From NCBI RefSeq assembly GCF_001261775.1, contig NZ_LN868537.1, positions 434,001 through 498,000 of the forward strand: a DNA stretch of 64,000 nucleotides, given 5' to 3'. Every line of letters begins with the position of its first letter. Positions within the stretch are counted from its first letter, which is position 1. Both the position numbers and the translations under genes were made by a program. Shown one piece after another: positions 42,701-50,267 of this stretch. Under the pieces are notes generated by a model that saw nothing but the letters and a program-made list of their open reading frames with translations, was not told the origin of the DNA and did no database searches. The DNA comes from Anaeromassilibacillus senegalensis. Lineage in GTDB: Bacteria > Bacillota > Clostridia > Oscillospirales > Acutalibacteraceae.

Positions 42701-45548
42701 TAGTCAATGGTTTTTAACAAAGGCGTTAGGTCAAAACAAAATAGAGAGTCAACTTTCGCCGTTTGCCCGCAGAATTGTAAATAAAACGTTGTTGGAACGG
42801 GACCTAGAACGATTGGTCAATTATCAAAAGGAGCAGTCTGCTGCCAATGAGTTGTTTACGTTCTATAAAGAGTATTTGGAGCCAGTTTTTAAGGGCGAAG
42901 ATACGGACTGGAAACAACTCGAAACACAAATTGAACAGGCATTGCACGATGCGTCTGAGTTAGCTGAATTGACTGGTGGAGAGGAAATGCGTCTCCGTTT
43001 TGCTGCCCGAAAAGAACTTCAGGGCACAATCGGGCAAATGATAGAATCTTATTCTGTTATGCAAGACGCCAAATCCTCGCTGTACTCCCTGCTGGAGGTA
43101 TATGACGGAGAATGGGGGCCAGCTGATTGGTTACATGGGCAATTGCAATTTTGTAATCAGATGGAAAAACATATTGAGATGCTGCGTGATTGGATTTTAT
43201 GGAATCGCACCTGCCAGGAAATAGAAAAAGAGGGACTTGGACCGTTGGTGAGAGCTTATGAAAATGGGCTGGAACATGAAAATGTTGAAAGTGCTTGTTT
43301 TCGAGGCATTTATAAAGCGTTAATTGAGCATACCATTGACGAGGATCCTGCACTGTTGCGGTTTTCCGGCGCGATGTTCAATGAAAAGATTCAGCAATTT
43401 AAACAAATGGATCAAAAATTGCAGAAATTGGCGAAGGTTGAAATATACAACCAATTGACAGCCAAGATGCCTCATTTTGAGCTGGAGGCAGTGCAAAGTT
43501 CGGAAGTGGGTATACTGCAAAGAGCCATTCGCAGTGGTGGCCGAGGAATCAGTATCCGACGGTTGTTTGAACAAATTCCTGAACTTTTGACTAGATTGTG
43601 TCCCTGCATGCTTATGAGTCCTATTTCAGCGGCGCAATACTTGAATCCGAAATGTAAGCCTTTTGATATTGTGGTGTTTGACGAAGCTTCTCAAATGCCA
43701 ACTTGCAAAGCAGTAGGAGCGATCGCCAGGGGGAAGAGTGCGGTGATTGTGGGTGATCCCAAACAGATGCCACCGACCAGTTTTTTCTCCGGCAATACAG
43801 TAGATGAAGATAATTTACAGCAAGAAGATTTGGAAAGCATTCTGGATGATTGCCTGGCGATCCAATTGCCGCAGGCGTATTTGCTCTGGCACTATCGAAG
43901 CCATCATGAAAGCCTGATCTCTTTTAGTAATAGTCAATTTTATGAGAACAAACTTTATACGTTTCCATCGGCGGATGATTTGGCATCCAAAGTTTCGTTA
44001 GTGCATGTAGAAGGCTTTTTTGATCGGGGAAAAACAAGACAAAATAAAGCAGAAGCGAAAGCGGTCATCCATGAGTTACAAAGGCGTTGCCACAATCCAG
44101 TTTTTGCAAACCAGAGTGTGGGCGTTGTAACGTTTAATATAACACAACAGAGTCTGATCGAAGATCTTTTGACAGATGCTTGTAAAGAAGATGCGGATTT
44201 AGAAGATTGGGCATACAACCGGCCTGAGCCACTGTTTATAAAAAATCTGGAGAATGTACAGGGTGATGAGCGGGACGTTGTATTGTTTTCTGTGGGATAT
44301 GGTCCTGATGAGCAAGGCCGTATTACTATGAATTTTGGACCGCTCAATCGGGACGGCGGTTGGTGCAGGTTAAACGTAGCTGTTTCCCGAGCGCGGGAAG
44401 AAATGATAGTGTTTTCTACTATCACTGCGGAGCAGATCAATTTATCCAGGTGCGGCGGGGCAGGTGTAGCTGCCTTAAAAGCATTTTTAAGGTATGCCAA
44501 CGGTGAGCGAATCGCGGAACAAAAAGAGACAGGACAGGAGCATACGATTCGTAATGGGATTGCGGACATGCTTTGTTGTAAGCTGACCGATGAGGGATAT
44601 GAAACCCGGACAATGATTGGCCGTTCCGACTTTCGGATAGATGTAGGTGTTGTGGATCCAAGTCAGCCGAAACAATATTTGCTGGGTATTTTGTTAGACG
44701 GCCCTATGTACGGCGCAGCTAAAACAACGCGTGACCGTGAAATTGCTCGAGCGGATGTATTAAAAAAGCTGGGGTGGGAGCTTCATCGCATTTGGTCAAT
44801 AGATTGGTGGATCAACAGTCAAAAAGAATTTGATCGTTTACTGGAACATATAAAGCAAACCGTTGAGAGTCGTAAAAAGCTCCAAGCGGATCCAGAGTAC
44901 AACCTGTCCGTTAAATCAAGTAAGCGCTTGGTGGCAGATAGCTGCGCGCAGTATGCACCATGTGTCCAGGAATCATGTATTTTACTTTATGAAGCCGCCT
45001 CGTTGGCGAAAGAGACGCTCTCTTCCGACGCTTTTTTATTGCCGCAGTATGATAATCGAATTAAAGAGGCGTTTGAACAAGTCCTGAGTGTAGAGGCTCC
45101 TATTAGAGAAAGTTTACTAATCCGGCGCGTTCTGCAAAGTTTTGGATTTGGAAGGACTGGCGCCCGGCTGCAGGAACGGGCAGAGATTTTGTTGAAGCAG
45201 ATGGGTCTTTCCTATACAATGCAGCGAGGCGAAAAATTTTACTGGCGCAATGACCAGAACCCCGATACATATTCAGAATTCCGTCAATCTGGTATAGGAA
45301 ATCACAAGCGAGACGCGCAGGATCTACCTGTAGAAGAAGTGTCGAATGCGGTTTGCAGGGTTTTGCAGGATAAGGTTGGTCTGCAAAAAGAGGACCTTAT
45401 TCGTGAAACTGCAAGGCTGCTAGGCTATGCGAGATCGGGTAATGTTGTCGTTGAAGTTGTGACCTACGGAATAAAACATGCCTTAAAGACAAGTAAAATA
45501 CTTGTAGACGACACAGCCCATTTGTATAACTTAAAACAAAATAGATAA
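39765..45548 (+). CDS. Hhe-type defence protein: DUF4011-SF1 helicase-Vsr nuclease-DUF3320
   Basis: The protein has 1,927 residues. Domains in order: N-terminal beta domain (1-120); transglutaminase-like fold with GTCMDL (C222), GHIFAGVW (H248) and D257; DUF4011 from about 375 (WERKLLDLGMRNTLLNLRL); SF1 helicase with GPPGTGKS near 683 and VVFDEASQ (D1306-E1307), ending in GWCRLNVAVSRAREEM; Vsr/MTES_1575-like nuclease near 1590-1690 (RSDFRIDVGV, D1622 and D1626); DUF3320 near 1770-1820. This order is that of the Hhe anti-phage protein. GAGG fits the GTG at 39765 rather than 39756. Full length and unbroken. Confidence 0.85.
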   Translation: MGQGKENIYLRIEMMTVVNYALQQNSVPVIQEIKIENATKQDITDVTIQVQSSPAIVCPFALNIAALSAGESYSIREPSLVLDGAYLAGLTERINVILQIFVKKESNTLASFERSLTVLAFDEWPGITVLPELLTAFILPNHSEVVQINAKAAKFLEQWSGDPSLDAYQSRDPNRARLQAAAIYGALQAQNIVYSVPPASFEAIGQRIRLCDAVMQQKMGTCMDLTLLYAACLEAAGLHPLLLLQPGHIFAGVWLEDLTFPEAIQDDPSLITKRLADGVNEIAVVECTAFTAGKGLSFEQASSAAEQKLTGGSLDCLIDVFRARLSGIHPLPLRVLDGNQWTIARDEVDIEKITKAPASKIETVRVLEGHPENAGKMAQWERKLLDLGMRNTLLNLRLTRTVIPILSPSLRDLVEALVDRGEFGIASRPDEWSVREEDQKDPEKLVCTSNIHHLIKCEFHNMRLRTSLSEGELARSVIHLYRSARTALEENGANTLYLAIGLLRWYETKTSQTARYAPVVLLPVEIVRKSALKGYVIRSRSDEEPQINVTLLEKLKQDFEITISGLDPLPQDENGLDIRLILVRMRRAIMDQRGWDVLETAVLGVFSFSQFVMWNDIRNRAEDLQKNRLVRSLMDGKLAWMPPAMQLGACVPEEGVLLPIPADASQLYAIEAAARGESFVLHGPPGTGKSQTITAMIANAVAQGKTVLFVAEKMAALSVVQRRLEEIGIGPFCLELHSNKSQKHAVLEQLRMATEIANRNESANYKEQAEQAAQMRKELDAYARSLHQKRASGLSLFEMISGYEKCRLAPDTVHFSDEFAFSANCSVLAKYKLLIGQLIAAGKAIGHPYGNPLRLIPLSVYTQQLHFGLPNALISYRSALEQLEEAGTQFSEALDRKVPDSLEEWKQLYQIAEALMKWIFIPRAWAKDETFSYSMQKMREMSRHYQKARELSDDLNGSWNKEFLKQDGEALLTQWRQISSQWFLTKALGQNKIESQLSPFARRIVNKTLLERDLERLVNYQKEQSAANELFTFYKEYLEPVFKGEDTDWKQLETQIEQALHDASELAELTGGEEMRLRFAARKELQGTIGQMIESYSVMQDAKSSLYSLLEVYDGEWGPADWLHGQLQFCNQMEKHIEMLRDWILWNRTCQEIEKEGLGPLVRAYENGLEHENVESACFRGIYKALIEHTIDEDPALLRFSGAMFNEKIQQFKQMDQKLQKLAKVEIYNQLTAKMPHFELEAVQSSEVGILQRAIRSGGRGISIRRLFEQIPELLTRLCPCMLMSPISAAQYLNPKCKPFDIVVFDEASQMPTCKAVGAIARGKSAVIVGDPKQMPPTSFFSGNTVDEDNLQQEDLESILDDCLAIQLPQAYLLWHYRSHHESLISFSNSQFYENKLYTFPSADDLASKVSLVHVEGFFDRGKTRQNKAEAKAVIHELQRRCHNPVFANQSVGVVTFNITQQSLIEDLLTDACKEDADLEDWAYNRPEPLFIKNLENVQGDERDVVLFSVGYGPDEQGRITMNFGPLNRDGGWCRLNVAVSRAREEMIVFSTITAEQINLSRCGGAGVAALKAFLRYANGERIAEQKETGQEHTIRNGIADMLCCKLTDEGYETRTMIGRSDFRIDVGVVDPSQPKQYLLGILLDGPMYGAAKTTRDREIARADVLKKLGWELHRIWSIDWWINSQKEFDRLLEHIKQTVESRKKLQADPEYNLSVKSSKRLVADSCAQYAPCVQESCILLYEAASLAKETLSSDAFLLPQYDNRIKEAFEQVLSVEAPIRESLLIRRVLQSFGFGRTGARLQERAEILLKQMGLSYTMQRGEKFYWRNDQNPDTYSEFRQSGIGNHKRDAQDLPVEEVSNAVCRVLQDKVGLQKEDLIRETARLLGYARSGNVVVEVVTYGIKHALKTSKILVDDTAHLYNLKQNR

Positions 45549-45595
45549 TTATCTTGCAGTTCGTTCTCACTTTATTCTTTATCTTTTACTGAAGA

Positions 45596-45732
45596 TATTG
45601 CATAGGGCCTACATTGAATCATCATTCTAAGGAAGTAAGCCGGTCAACTGGCACAAGGATTCAAATCCCTTTACCCTCCGACAAAAGCCGCATGGTTAAG
45701 CCGTTTTCGGACAACCATGCGACTTTTTTATT
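45596..45732 (+). repeat. Degenerate tRNA-Ser 3' fragment with terminator (att-like repeat 1)
   Basis: Aligned with 46021-46157, this unit shares TATTGCATA, a tRNA-Ser-like variable arm and T-arm (GCACAAGGATTCAAATCCCTT) with several decayed bases and no intact CCA acceptor pairing, then a terminator hairpin AAAGCCGCATGGTT / AACCATGCG plus T-run. It is probably the attR scar of an earlier integration, perhaps that of prophage A plus the defence block. Confidence 0.65.
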
Positions 45733-46020
45733 GCTTTCAGGCAGGTTCAACAAAAACAGCGCGAAGCTATCCGGAAATGGATAGTTGCGCCACGATTGAC
45801 AGATTCCAGTTTCGGGTGCAAAATATTTTATAATGTAAAGAAAATCTAATCGAACTCATCTAAAATATCGAGGAGTTCAGAACCATGCAGTGATGGGGAG
45901 AAGATCGTCGGGAAGCTTCTGAGCGAGTGTAATGGCAAAAATAAAAGCGCAGCTATTCATTGCGGACGGCTGTATTAAAATTTTAGCCATTCCCACTCTA
46001 TTCCCACTTTATGTTCAAAG
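45733..46020. other. Gap between att repeats, no clear gene
   Basis: No convincing reading frame is seen. The right part contains a tandem ATTCCCACTCTATTCCCACT, a sequence often found at the 3' end of integrase modules, suggesting a trace of a deleted integrase region. Confidence 0.35.
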
Positions 46021-46050
46021 TATTGCATAAAGCCACAAAATAAATCACCC

Positions 46051-46109
46051 CTGCTAAGGGAGTAGGTCGGGCAACTGGCGCAAGGGTTCAAATCCCTTCT
46101 TCTCCGCCA
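46051..46109 (+). other. tRNA-Ser(GCT) 3' fragment, attachment site of prophage B
   Basis: From CTGCTAA (anticodon loop, anticodon GCT) through the long variable arm typical of serine tRNAs, a perfect T-arm (AAGGG TTCAAAT CCCTT), acceptor 3' strand CTTCTCC, discriminator G and CCA. The 5' half is absent, so this is not a gene but the 3' part copied by a phage att site. The integrase lies 125 bases away. Confidence 0.75.
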
Positions 46110-46158
46110 AAAGCCGCATGGTTAAGCCGTTTTTCGGACAACCATGCGGCTTTTTTGT
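46110..46158 (+). terminator. Terminator after the tRNA-Ser fragment
   Basis: The stem AAAGCCGCATGGTT / AACCATGCGGCTTT (46110-46123 and 46140-46153) is followed by TTTTTT. It is the tRNA gene terminator carried along with the att sequence; the same hairpin ends repeat 1. Confidence 0.85.
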
Positions 46159-46233
46159 TATGCAAAAGTACGCGGTTTGTGGCACTGCCGCGTGCAAAAA
46201 ATGAAGCTATTACACACCTATTACACACAGGAT

Positions 46234-47348
46234 TTAAAGCTGATCCACAGCTTTTAAGAGTTCTTCCAAAGGAGTATGAATGTAGTTCTCGTAGGTGGTT
46301 TCAAAATCAGCGTGCCCGCCCGCTTCTGCAATCACCGCTGGGGCAATGGTGCTCTTGCTTGCGAGGCGCGTGAAATAGGTATGCCGGCAAGTGTAGGGAA
46401 CAAGGTGCCGGACGCCTACACGCTCTACAGTCTCCCAATAGGCAGCATAGAAATTGTCTTCATTCATTTCAAGTAGCTTGCGGCGTCGGGAATGCATGAG
46501 TTCCCGGATGATGGGGACGATCTTTGTGGCGATCGGGATTCTTCGGTTTGTGCCTGCTTCGGTTTTGTTTCCTCCGATCATATACCGTTCATCCAGATAA
46601 ATGTTTTTTAAAAGGATGTCGAAGAGTTCTCCCGGGCGCATACCGGTATATAGAAGAATCAGTATGTATCCGGTAAAAGGGTGCAGCCTCTGGCCGATGT
46701 CGTTGAGCTCATTAAAGTCTTTCCAAAAACGCTGCACTTCCAGATCGTCAAACGCTTCTCGCTGTTTCTTTTTTAACTCAGGAAGTTCCAGATTCTCTGT
46801 TTTATTATAGGTGCAGATTTCTTTTTTCATCGCCAGTTTGTACAGGTGCGAAAGCATGTCTCGCATATCCCTGGCGGGGTAATAGGTATTCGTCATTCTA
46901 TTGATAACGGTTTGCATATCATCCACACCGGTTTCGGAAATTGGCTTCCGATGCAGGGCGGCCAGTCGCTTCCAGGCATACCCAAGCTTGTCCTTCTGCG
47001 ATTTGCTGAGCTTTTGGTATTTGCGCGATTCCAGAAACTCGTTGTGCAATTGTTCAAAGGTGATACCTGCTTTGTCGCTTGTGCCCGCCAAAGTAGGGAG
47101 GTAGTCCACCGCATCCTTTTTCCTTTCAAAGGTTTTGGTGGCCTTCTTCCGATGAAGATTTCCGTCGTCTCCTATGTAGTAGTAAAGCGTGACTTCGGCA
47201 ACGTACTTCTTACCGCGCTGATATACGGTTCCGGTACCGTTCCCCCTGGACTTAGGTTTGCGCTCCCTGGCAGCGAGACCCCGCAGTAAAGGCAATATGC
47301 AGAACTGTCGGGAATCTCCTTTCCGCATTTTTTGTTTTTACAAATCAC
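46234..47348 (-). CDS. int: Tyrosine integrase, N-terminal zinc ribbon out of frame
   Basis: The main frame (46234-47328) holds an AP2-like/SAM-like N-terminus (RGNGTGTVYQRGKKYVAEVTL) and a catalytic domain with TGMRPGEL, YTCRHTYFTRL, GGHADFETTYENYIH (R, H-R, H, Y). The natural start is GTG at 47348, six bases after AAGGAGG, and reads a zinc ribbon (ICKNKKCGKEIP...YCLYCGVSL) typical of this integrase group. A one-base shift near 47268-47274 separates ribbon and core; adding one base there would give SLARERKPKSRGNG. So either a frameshift mutation, recoding or a sequence error. Confidence 0.85.
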
Positions 47349-47373
47349 GTTGTACCTCCTTGGAAAAGGGCGC

Positions 47374-47403
47374 AAAAAAGCAGCCCCTTGATTCAAAGGG
47401 CTG
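47374..47403 (-). terminator. Leftward terminator just upstream of int
   Basis: On the minus strand the stem CAGCCC / GGGCTG is followed by CTTTTTT. It lies between leftward transcription from the right and the int start, so it may insulate or attenuate integrase expression. Confidence 0.55.
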
Positions 47404-47404
47404 T

Positions 47405-47910
47405 GCATGGTACAATATGACTGCGAAATCTTATCGTACCGGCAGCCCGATCGGGTTTGTTGGTCAGCCGCTTCATCCTGTTGGCGCAGGGTGGGGCGGC
47501 TTTTTTATTTTGCTGGGTGAAACTTTTTGACATTTTCCAAATATTAGGTAATAATTCGCTAAATTGGTAAATATTACATGTCCGTAAAATTGCATCTCAA
47601 TCGTTGTAGGGGTAGAAGGGGATTTGTTTAATCCACAATGCCCTGAAACTTCAACGAAGGGGATGAACAATATATGCGGTCAGAATTACCAAAAATTAAC
47701 ATGTCGCCTTTTACCTCGCCCAATCGTTACATTTATAGAGGGATATTTAAATTTAACCTACAGGTTCCCACGGAGCCTGTCTTGTGCGGACTGGGGGCTA
47801 TTACAATGCGGATAATTTGCATTTCCACAATAGGTCGTAGTTAGTTTATTCAATCCATAAGCTTGCATGGAACCTGACTTTAAAAATACGGGGAATGAGA
47901 GGGCTGCACA
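47405..47910. other. Gene-poor region between int and the micro-gene
   Basis: No recognisable gene is seen. A GCCGC / GCGGC pair with a T-run (47467-47505) could be a rightward terminator. Short frames near 47660-47830 lack a convincing site or homologue. Confidence 0.4.
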
Positions 47911-48024
47911 ATGAATGAATTAGAGTTTAAGCAACATATTACCGAAATGGTGAATCACATACATAAAATTAGCAGCTTGGAAAGAATATTGAATCTTATT
48001 CTATATTTGATAACAAAAGAATAA
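47911..48024 (+). CDS. Micro-protein convergent with the repressor
   Basis: This 37-residue frame, ATG to TAA, is preceded by GAGAGGG and followed four bases later by a strong terminator. The product (MNELEFKQHITEMVNHIHKI...) is one amphipathic helix. Similar tiny genes sit near phage repressors in Firmicutes. The function is unknown. Confidence 0.5.
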   Translation: MNELEFKQHITEMVNHIHKISSLERILNLILYLITKE

Positions 48025-48029
48025 ACTGG

Positions 48030-48060
48030 GGCCGGAGAAATCCGGCCTTATTTTTTTTGT
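48030..48060. terminator. Terminator between micro-gene and repressor
   Basis: The perfect stem GGCCGGA / TCCGGCC with GAAA loop (48030-48047) is followed by TTATTTTTTTT. It ends the rightward micro-gene; the repressor stop lies inside the T-run. Confidence 0.85.
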
Positions 48061-48428
48061 CTTAAAGATTCTGCAACGTCGCAAATTACTTTATAAATGA
48101 CCTGCCATTCATCGTCTCCCAGCTTTGCCAAAGCTTTAAAAAGCGCCTTTGCTGTTTCGTTGCTGCCGGCCATGATGCGGTCAAACATCGCAGTTGTATC
48201 CGCTTCATCGGAAAGAAATGTGTCTCCGATGCCTTTTGTGAGCCATAAAAAAGAGACGTTAAATTCTCGGCTAATAGATTTTAAAGATTGTTCAGAGAAA
48301 TTTCGTCTTCCATTTTCCCATGCACAGACTGATGATCTTGTAACACCTATTCTATCTCCGAATTCTTCTTGGCTTAGGTTTAGCCTTTGTCTTACTTCAA
48401 TTACACGATCTTTTATAGATTGCTCCAA
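48048..48428 (-). CDS. cI-like XRE repressor of prophage B
   Basis: This 126-residue protein has an N-terminal HTH_3 domain (VRQRLNLSQEEFGDRIGVTRSSVCAWENGRR) and a helical C-terminal half (TAKALFKALAKLGDDEWQVI) for dimerisation. It is transcribed leftward from the divergent promoter pair at 48452-48529, the classic lysogeny switch layout. No peptidase domain is seen, so induction would not be by LexA-type self-cleavage. Confidence 0.88.
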   Translation of the reverse strand: MEQSIKDRVIEVRQRLNLSQEEFGDRIGVTRSSVCAWENGRRNFSEQSLKSISREFNVSFLWLTKGIGDTFLSDEADTTAMFDRIMAGSNETAKALFKALAKLGDDEWQVIYKVICDVAESLRQKK

Positions 48429-48451
48429 TGGTTACACCACCTTTTACTAAC

Positions 48452-48540
48452 ATCATATACTATGTTGTAAGCTATGTCAACATTTAAGTAAAAAAAGTTG
48501 TTCACAATGTAATCTTAGTATACTATAATGTAAGCGTAGT
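48452..48540. promoter_or_regulatory. Divergent promoters and repeated operators (lysogeny switch)
   Basis: Leftward: TTGACA (48475-48480, complement), 17 bases, TATGAT (48452-48457). Rightward: TTCACA (48501-48506), 17 bases, TATAAT (48524-48529). Operator-like repeats ACTATGTTGTAAGCTATGT (48459-48477) and ACTATAATGTAAGCGTAGT (48522-48540) cover both -10 regions, with a weaker third copy near 48503-48520. Confidence 0.75.
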
Positions 48541-48562
48541 AAACAGAAGGGGGTGACATAGA

Positions 48563-48730
48563 ATGGCGAGCATTGAACTCATGACTAAGGTCGCAGTGAA
48601 ATTTGCTGGAATGCCGAAAGAGGGGCAAGATACAGCGGAAATCTTATTGTGCGGAATGAAACTTATGTACGATGCCTTGAAGGATAAGCTTCCTCCGGAT
48701 CCCAGCCCGCCCGAAAAGAAACCTGCATAG
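48563..48730 (+). CDS. Small first early protein (Cro position)
   Basis: This 55-residue frame starts at an ATG behind AGAAGGGGGTG, the first gene of the rightward early transcript. The product (KVAVKFAGMPKEGQDTAEILLCGMKLMYDALKDKL, ending in a Pro-rich tail) shows no clear HTH. The position suggests an early regulator, but no family is recognised. Confidence 0.55.
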   Translation: MASIELMTKVAVKFAGMPKEGQDTAEILLCGMKLMYDALKDKLPPDPSPPEKKPA

Positions 48731-48757
48731 AAAAAGCTGCCCGAAGGCGTCAAGGAG

Positions 48758-48856
48758 ATGGTGAAAATATACGAGTTTGAAATTGCCAGATTAGTTTTGG
48801 CTGTCACAGCTATTATTCTTTCTGTTGCAACAATTGCTTTACGTCGGAGAATATAG
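48758..48856 (+). CDS. Possible 32-residue membrane micro-protein
   Basis: The short frame encodes one transmembrane helix (ARLVLAVTAIILSVATIALRRR) with a positively charged end. AAGGAG directly abuts the ATG, so initiation could be at the following GTG. It overlaps the convergent gene's 3' end by 44 bases. Weakly supported. Confidence 0.3.
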   Translation: MVKIYEFEIARLVLAVTAIILSVATIALRRRI

Positions 48857-49325
48857 GAACTTCTATTTCCTTCTGAAGGTTTCCTCTATTGGTATATATG
48901 AAAATAATTATCTTTTGATATGGAAGTAAAAAGGATTCAGATGTTGTACTCAATTTAAAAAGATTACCACTTGCTTCTAACCCTTGGAGCGAAAGAGGAA
49001 AGGAAGTCGATCGAATGATTCTTTGATTCAGAAGTTCGGTACCTTTATGATTATTAATTTCCATTATAATTTTGGAATCGTATTCAACATTGTGTGTAAC
49101 CGACCCATCTGATATAGCTAACTTTGTAATAGAAATTGGTAACTGTGACTTATTGGATATTGTAAAACGTAACGCATATGCTGAGTTTTTATCATTGAGA
49201 TTTAAGGGGTAAATTTTGTCAAGGAATATATCTACCTTTTTTCTGTTCGAAATTACACTGTATACAAAATTATAAACTGACAAAGCAAATGCTGCGATTG
49301 TTAAAATATTTAAAAATAAGTTCAT
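48813..49325 (-). CDS. Membrane-anchored hypothetical protein
   Basis: In this 170-residue protein, residues 1-25 are a hydrophobic anchor (MNLFLNILTIAAFALSVYNF), then a basic junction (SNRKK), then a beta-rich cytoplasmic or external domain (YALRFTISNKSQLPISITKLAIS...). It lies opposite to the early genes, low in GC, just inside the left end of prophage B. This is a typical site for lysogenic-conversion genes, perhaps superinfection exclusion. No family is recognised. Confidence 0.6.
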   Translation of the reverse strand: MNLFLNILTIAAFALSVYNFVYSVISNRKKVDIFLDKIYPLNLNDKNSAYALRFTISNKSQLPISITKLAISDGSVTHNVEYDSKIIMEINNHKGTELLNQRIIRSTSFPLSLQGLEASGNLFKLSTTSESFLLPYQKIIIFIYTNRGNLQKEIEVPIFSDVKQLLQQKE

Positions 49326-49434
49326 GTTTTTTATCTCCTCTCATCAAAATTTTACCACTCAAAAGAGGTCGATGCAATGATGAAATCTTGCAAAGTAAAA
49401 AAGCCGCCCGAAGGCGGCGAGGGGGTGAACATAG

Positions 49435-49593
49435 TTGGACTCGTCATATTTAAGCCAGCTCAAAGATGAGCTCGCAGACGCATACAAAAGGTATTCAAAC
49501 TCCAATAAGGTTGGACGTGGAGAGGTGGCACATCAAATTCGGCAGATAAAGCGAGATATTCGGTGTAATTCTATGAAATCGGGAGATACGTAA
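49435..49593 (+). CDS. Small phage early protein
   Basis: This 52-residue protein starts from a TTG preceded by GAGGGGG. It is supported by its homology to the partial gene at 1-126 (DAYKRY, GEV, RQIKRD shared) in the same position before the HTH gene. Charged and helical. The function is unknown. Confidence 0.6.
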   Translation: MDSSYLSQLKDELADAYKRYSNSNKVGRGEVAHQIRQIKRDIRCNSMKSGDT

Positions 49594-49741
49594 TTTTTAT
49601 GTAAACTCAAAGTTGCACAAAGTTTTGAGAAGTGATTTTTAGCCGAAAAGTTTATTCTTGGGAAATAAAAATTGTCCCATATCAAATTTGAGAAAGTAAA
49701 GCAAACGCGAGACAATTGAAAAGTAAATGAGGTGAATAAAA
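49594..49741. other. AT-rich gap before the HTH gene
   Basis: There is no gene. An AT-rich stretch precedes a GAGGTG ribosome-binding site for the next TTG start. No promoter of good quality was found. Confidence 0.3.
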
Positions 49742-49963
49742 TTGACTAAAGAAGAAATTATGGCGTCTGAAAAAGACCCATTGACCCCGGCAGATATAGC
49801 CCCAATTCTTGGTTGCGATCCGCAGCTTATTCGTGTGGCTGCCAAAGATAAGGAAAACCGGCACCTGTTGTCCTTTCCAGTGGACATCATAGGGAACCGC
49901 GTGAAAATTCCACGCATTCCGTTTATTCGATCGCGTGGATGGAAGTCAGGTGAAGAATACTGA
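49742..49963 (+). CDS. Small helix-turn-helix (excisionase-like) protein
   Basis: This 73-residue homologue of the protein at 152 shares LTPADIAPILGCDPQLIRVAA but differs elsewhere, lying outside the near-identical block. It is probably excisionase or an early regulator. The TTG start has GAGGTG eight bases upstream. Confidence 0.7.
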   Translation: MTKEEIMASEKDPLTPADIAPILGCDPQLIRVAAKDKENRHLLSFPVDIIGNRVKIPRIPFIRSRGWKSGEEY

Positions 49964-50045
49964 TCAAATCAATTGAAAAAATTGTCTTCTATGTGGTCAG
50001 ACAACGGGAGACGAGCAGAAATCACGCAATGAAGGAGAACAAGCC

Positions 50046-50267
50046 GTGAACAAAGACAGTCCATACATAAAGCACAGCCGTCTGGGCGTGATCTTGTTTG
50101 TTACCGGCCTGATCGGGGCCTTCCTCACAGCCATGGCGTCGGACAGCGGAATGCTGACCGTCTACCAAGTGTTGATTATGACAACGGCAGAGAGTTTGGC
50201 TATGGGGATTGGCGGGTTGCTGCGTGATAAAGATTCACAGAATGGAGGTCGAGAAAAACAAAAATGA
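50046..50267 (+). CDS. Small phage membrane protein
   Basis: This 73-residue homologue of 355-576 starts with GTG behind GAAGGAG. The hydrophobic helix LGVILFVTGLIGAFLTAMAS differs from the first copy while the C-terminal 20 residues are identical, marking the edge of the exchanged module. Confidence 0.65.
   Translation: MNKDSPYIKHSRLGVILFVTGLIGAFLTAMASDSGMLTVYQVLIMTTAESLAMGIGGLLRDKDSQNGGREKQK

Noticed and set aside
46018..46109. Complete tRNA-Ser gene
   Set aside because: Only the 3' part from the anticodon loop is present; the 5' acceptor and D-arm are missing.
47660..47830. Two overlapping frames of about 50 residues
   Set aside because: Weak sites, no homologue and no family pattern; not called as genes.
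49397..49418. GCCGCC / GGCGGC hairpin as a terminator
   Set aside because: The T-run is only on the minus strand and no minus-strand gene lies upstream of it; it is probably incidental.
49377..49469. A 30-residue frame (MMKSCKVKKPPEGG...)
   Set aside because: It overlaps the conserved small gene at 49435 in another frame and has no homologue at the start of the window.
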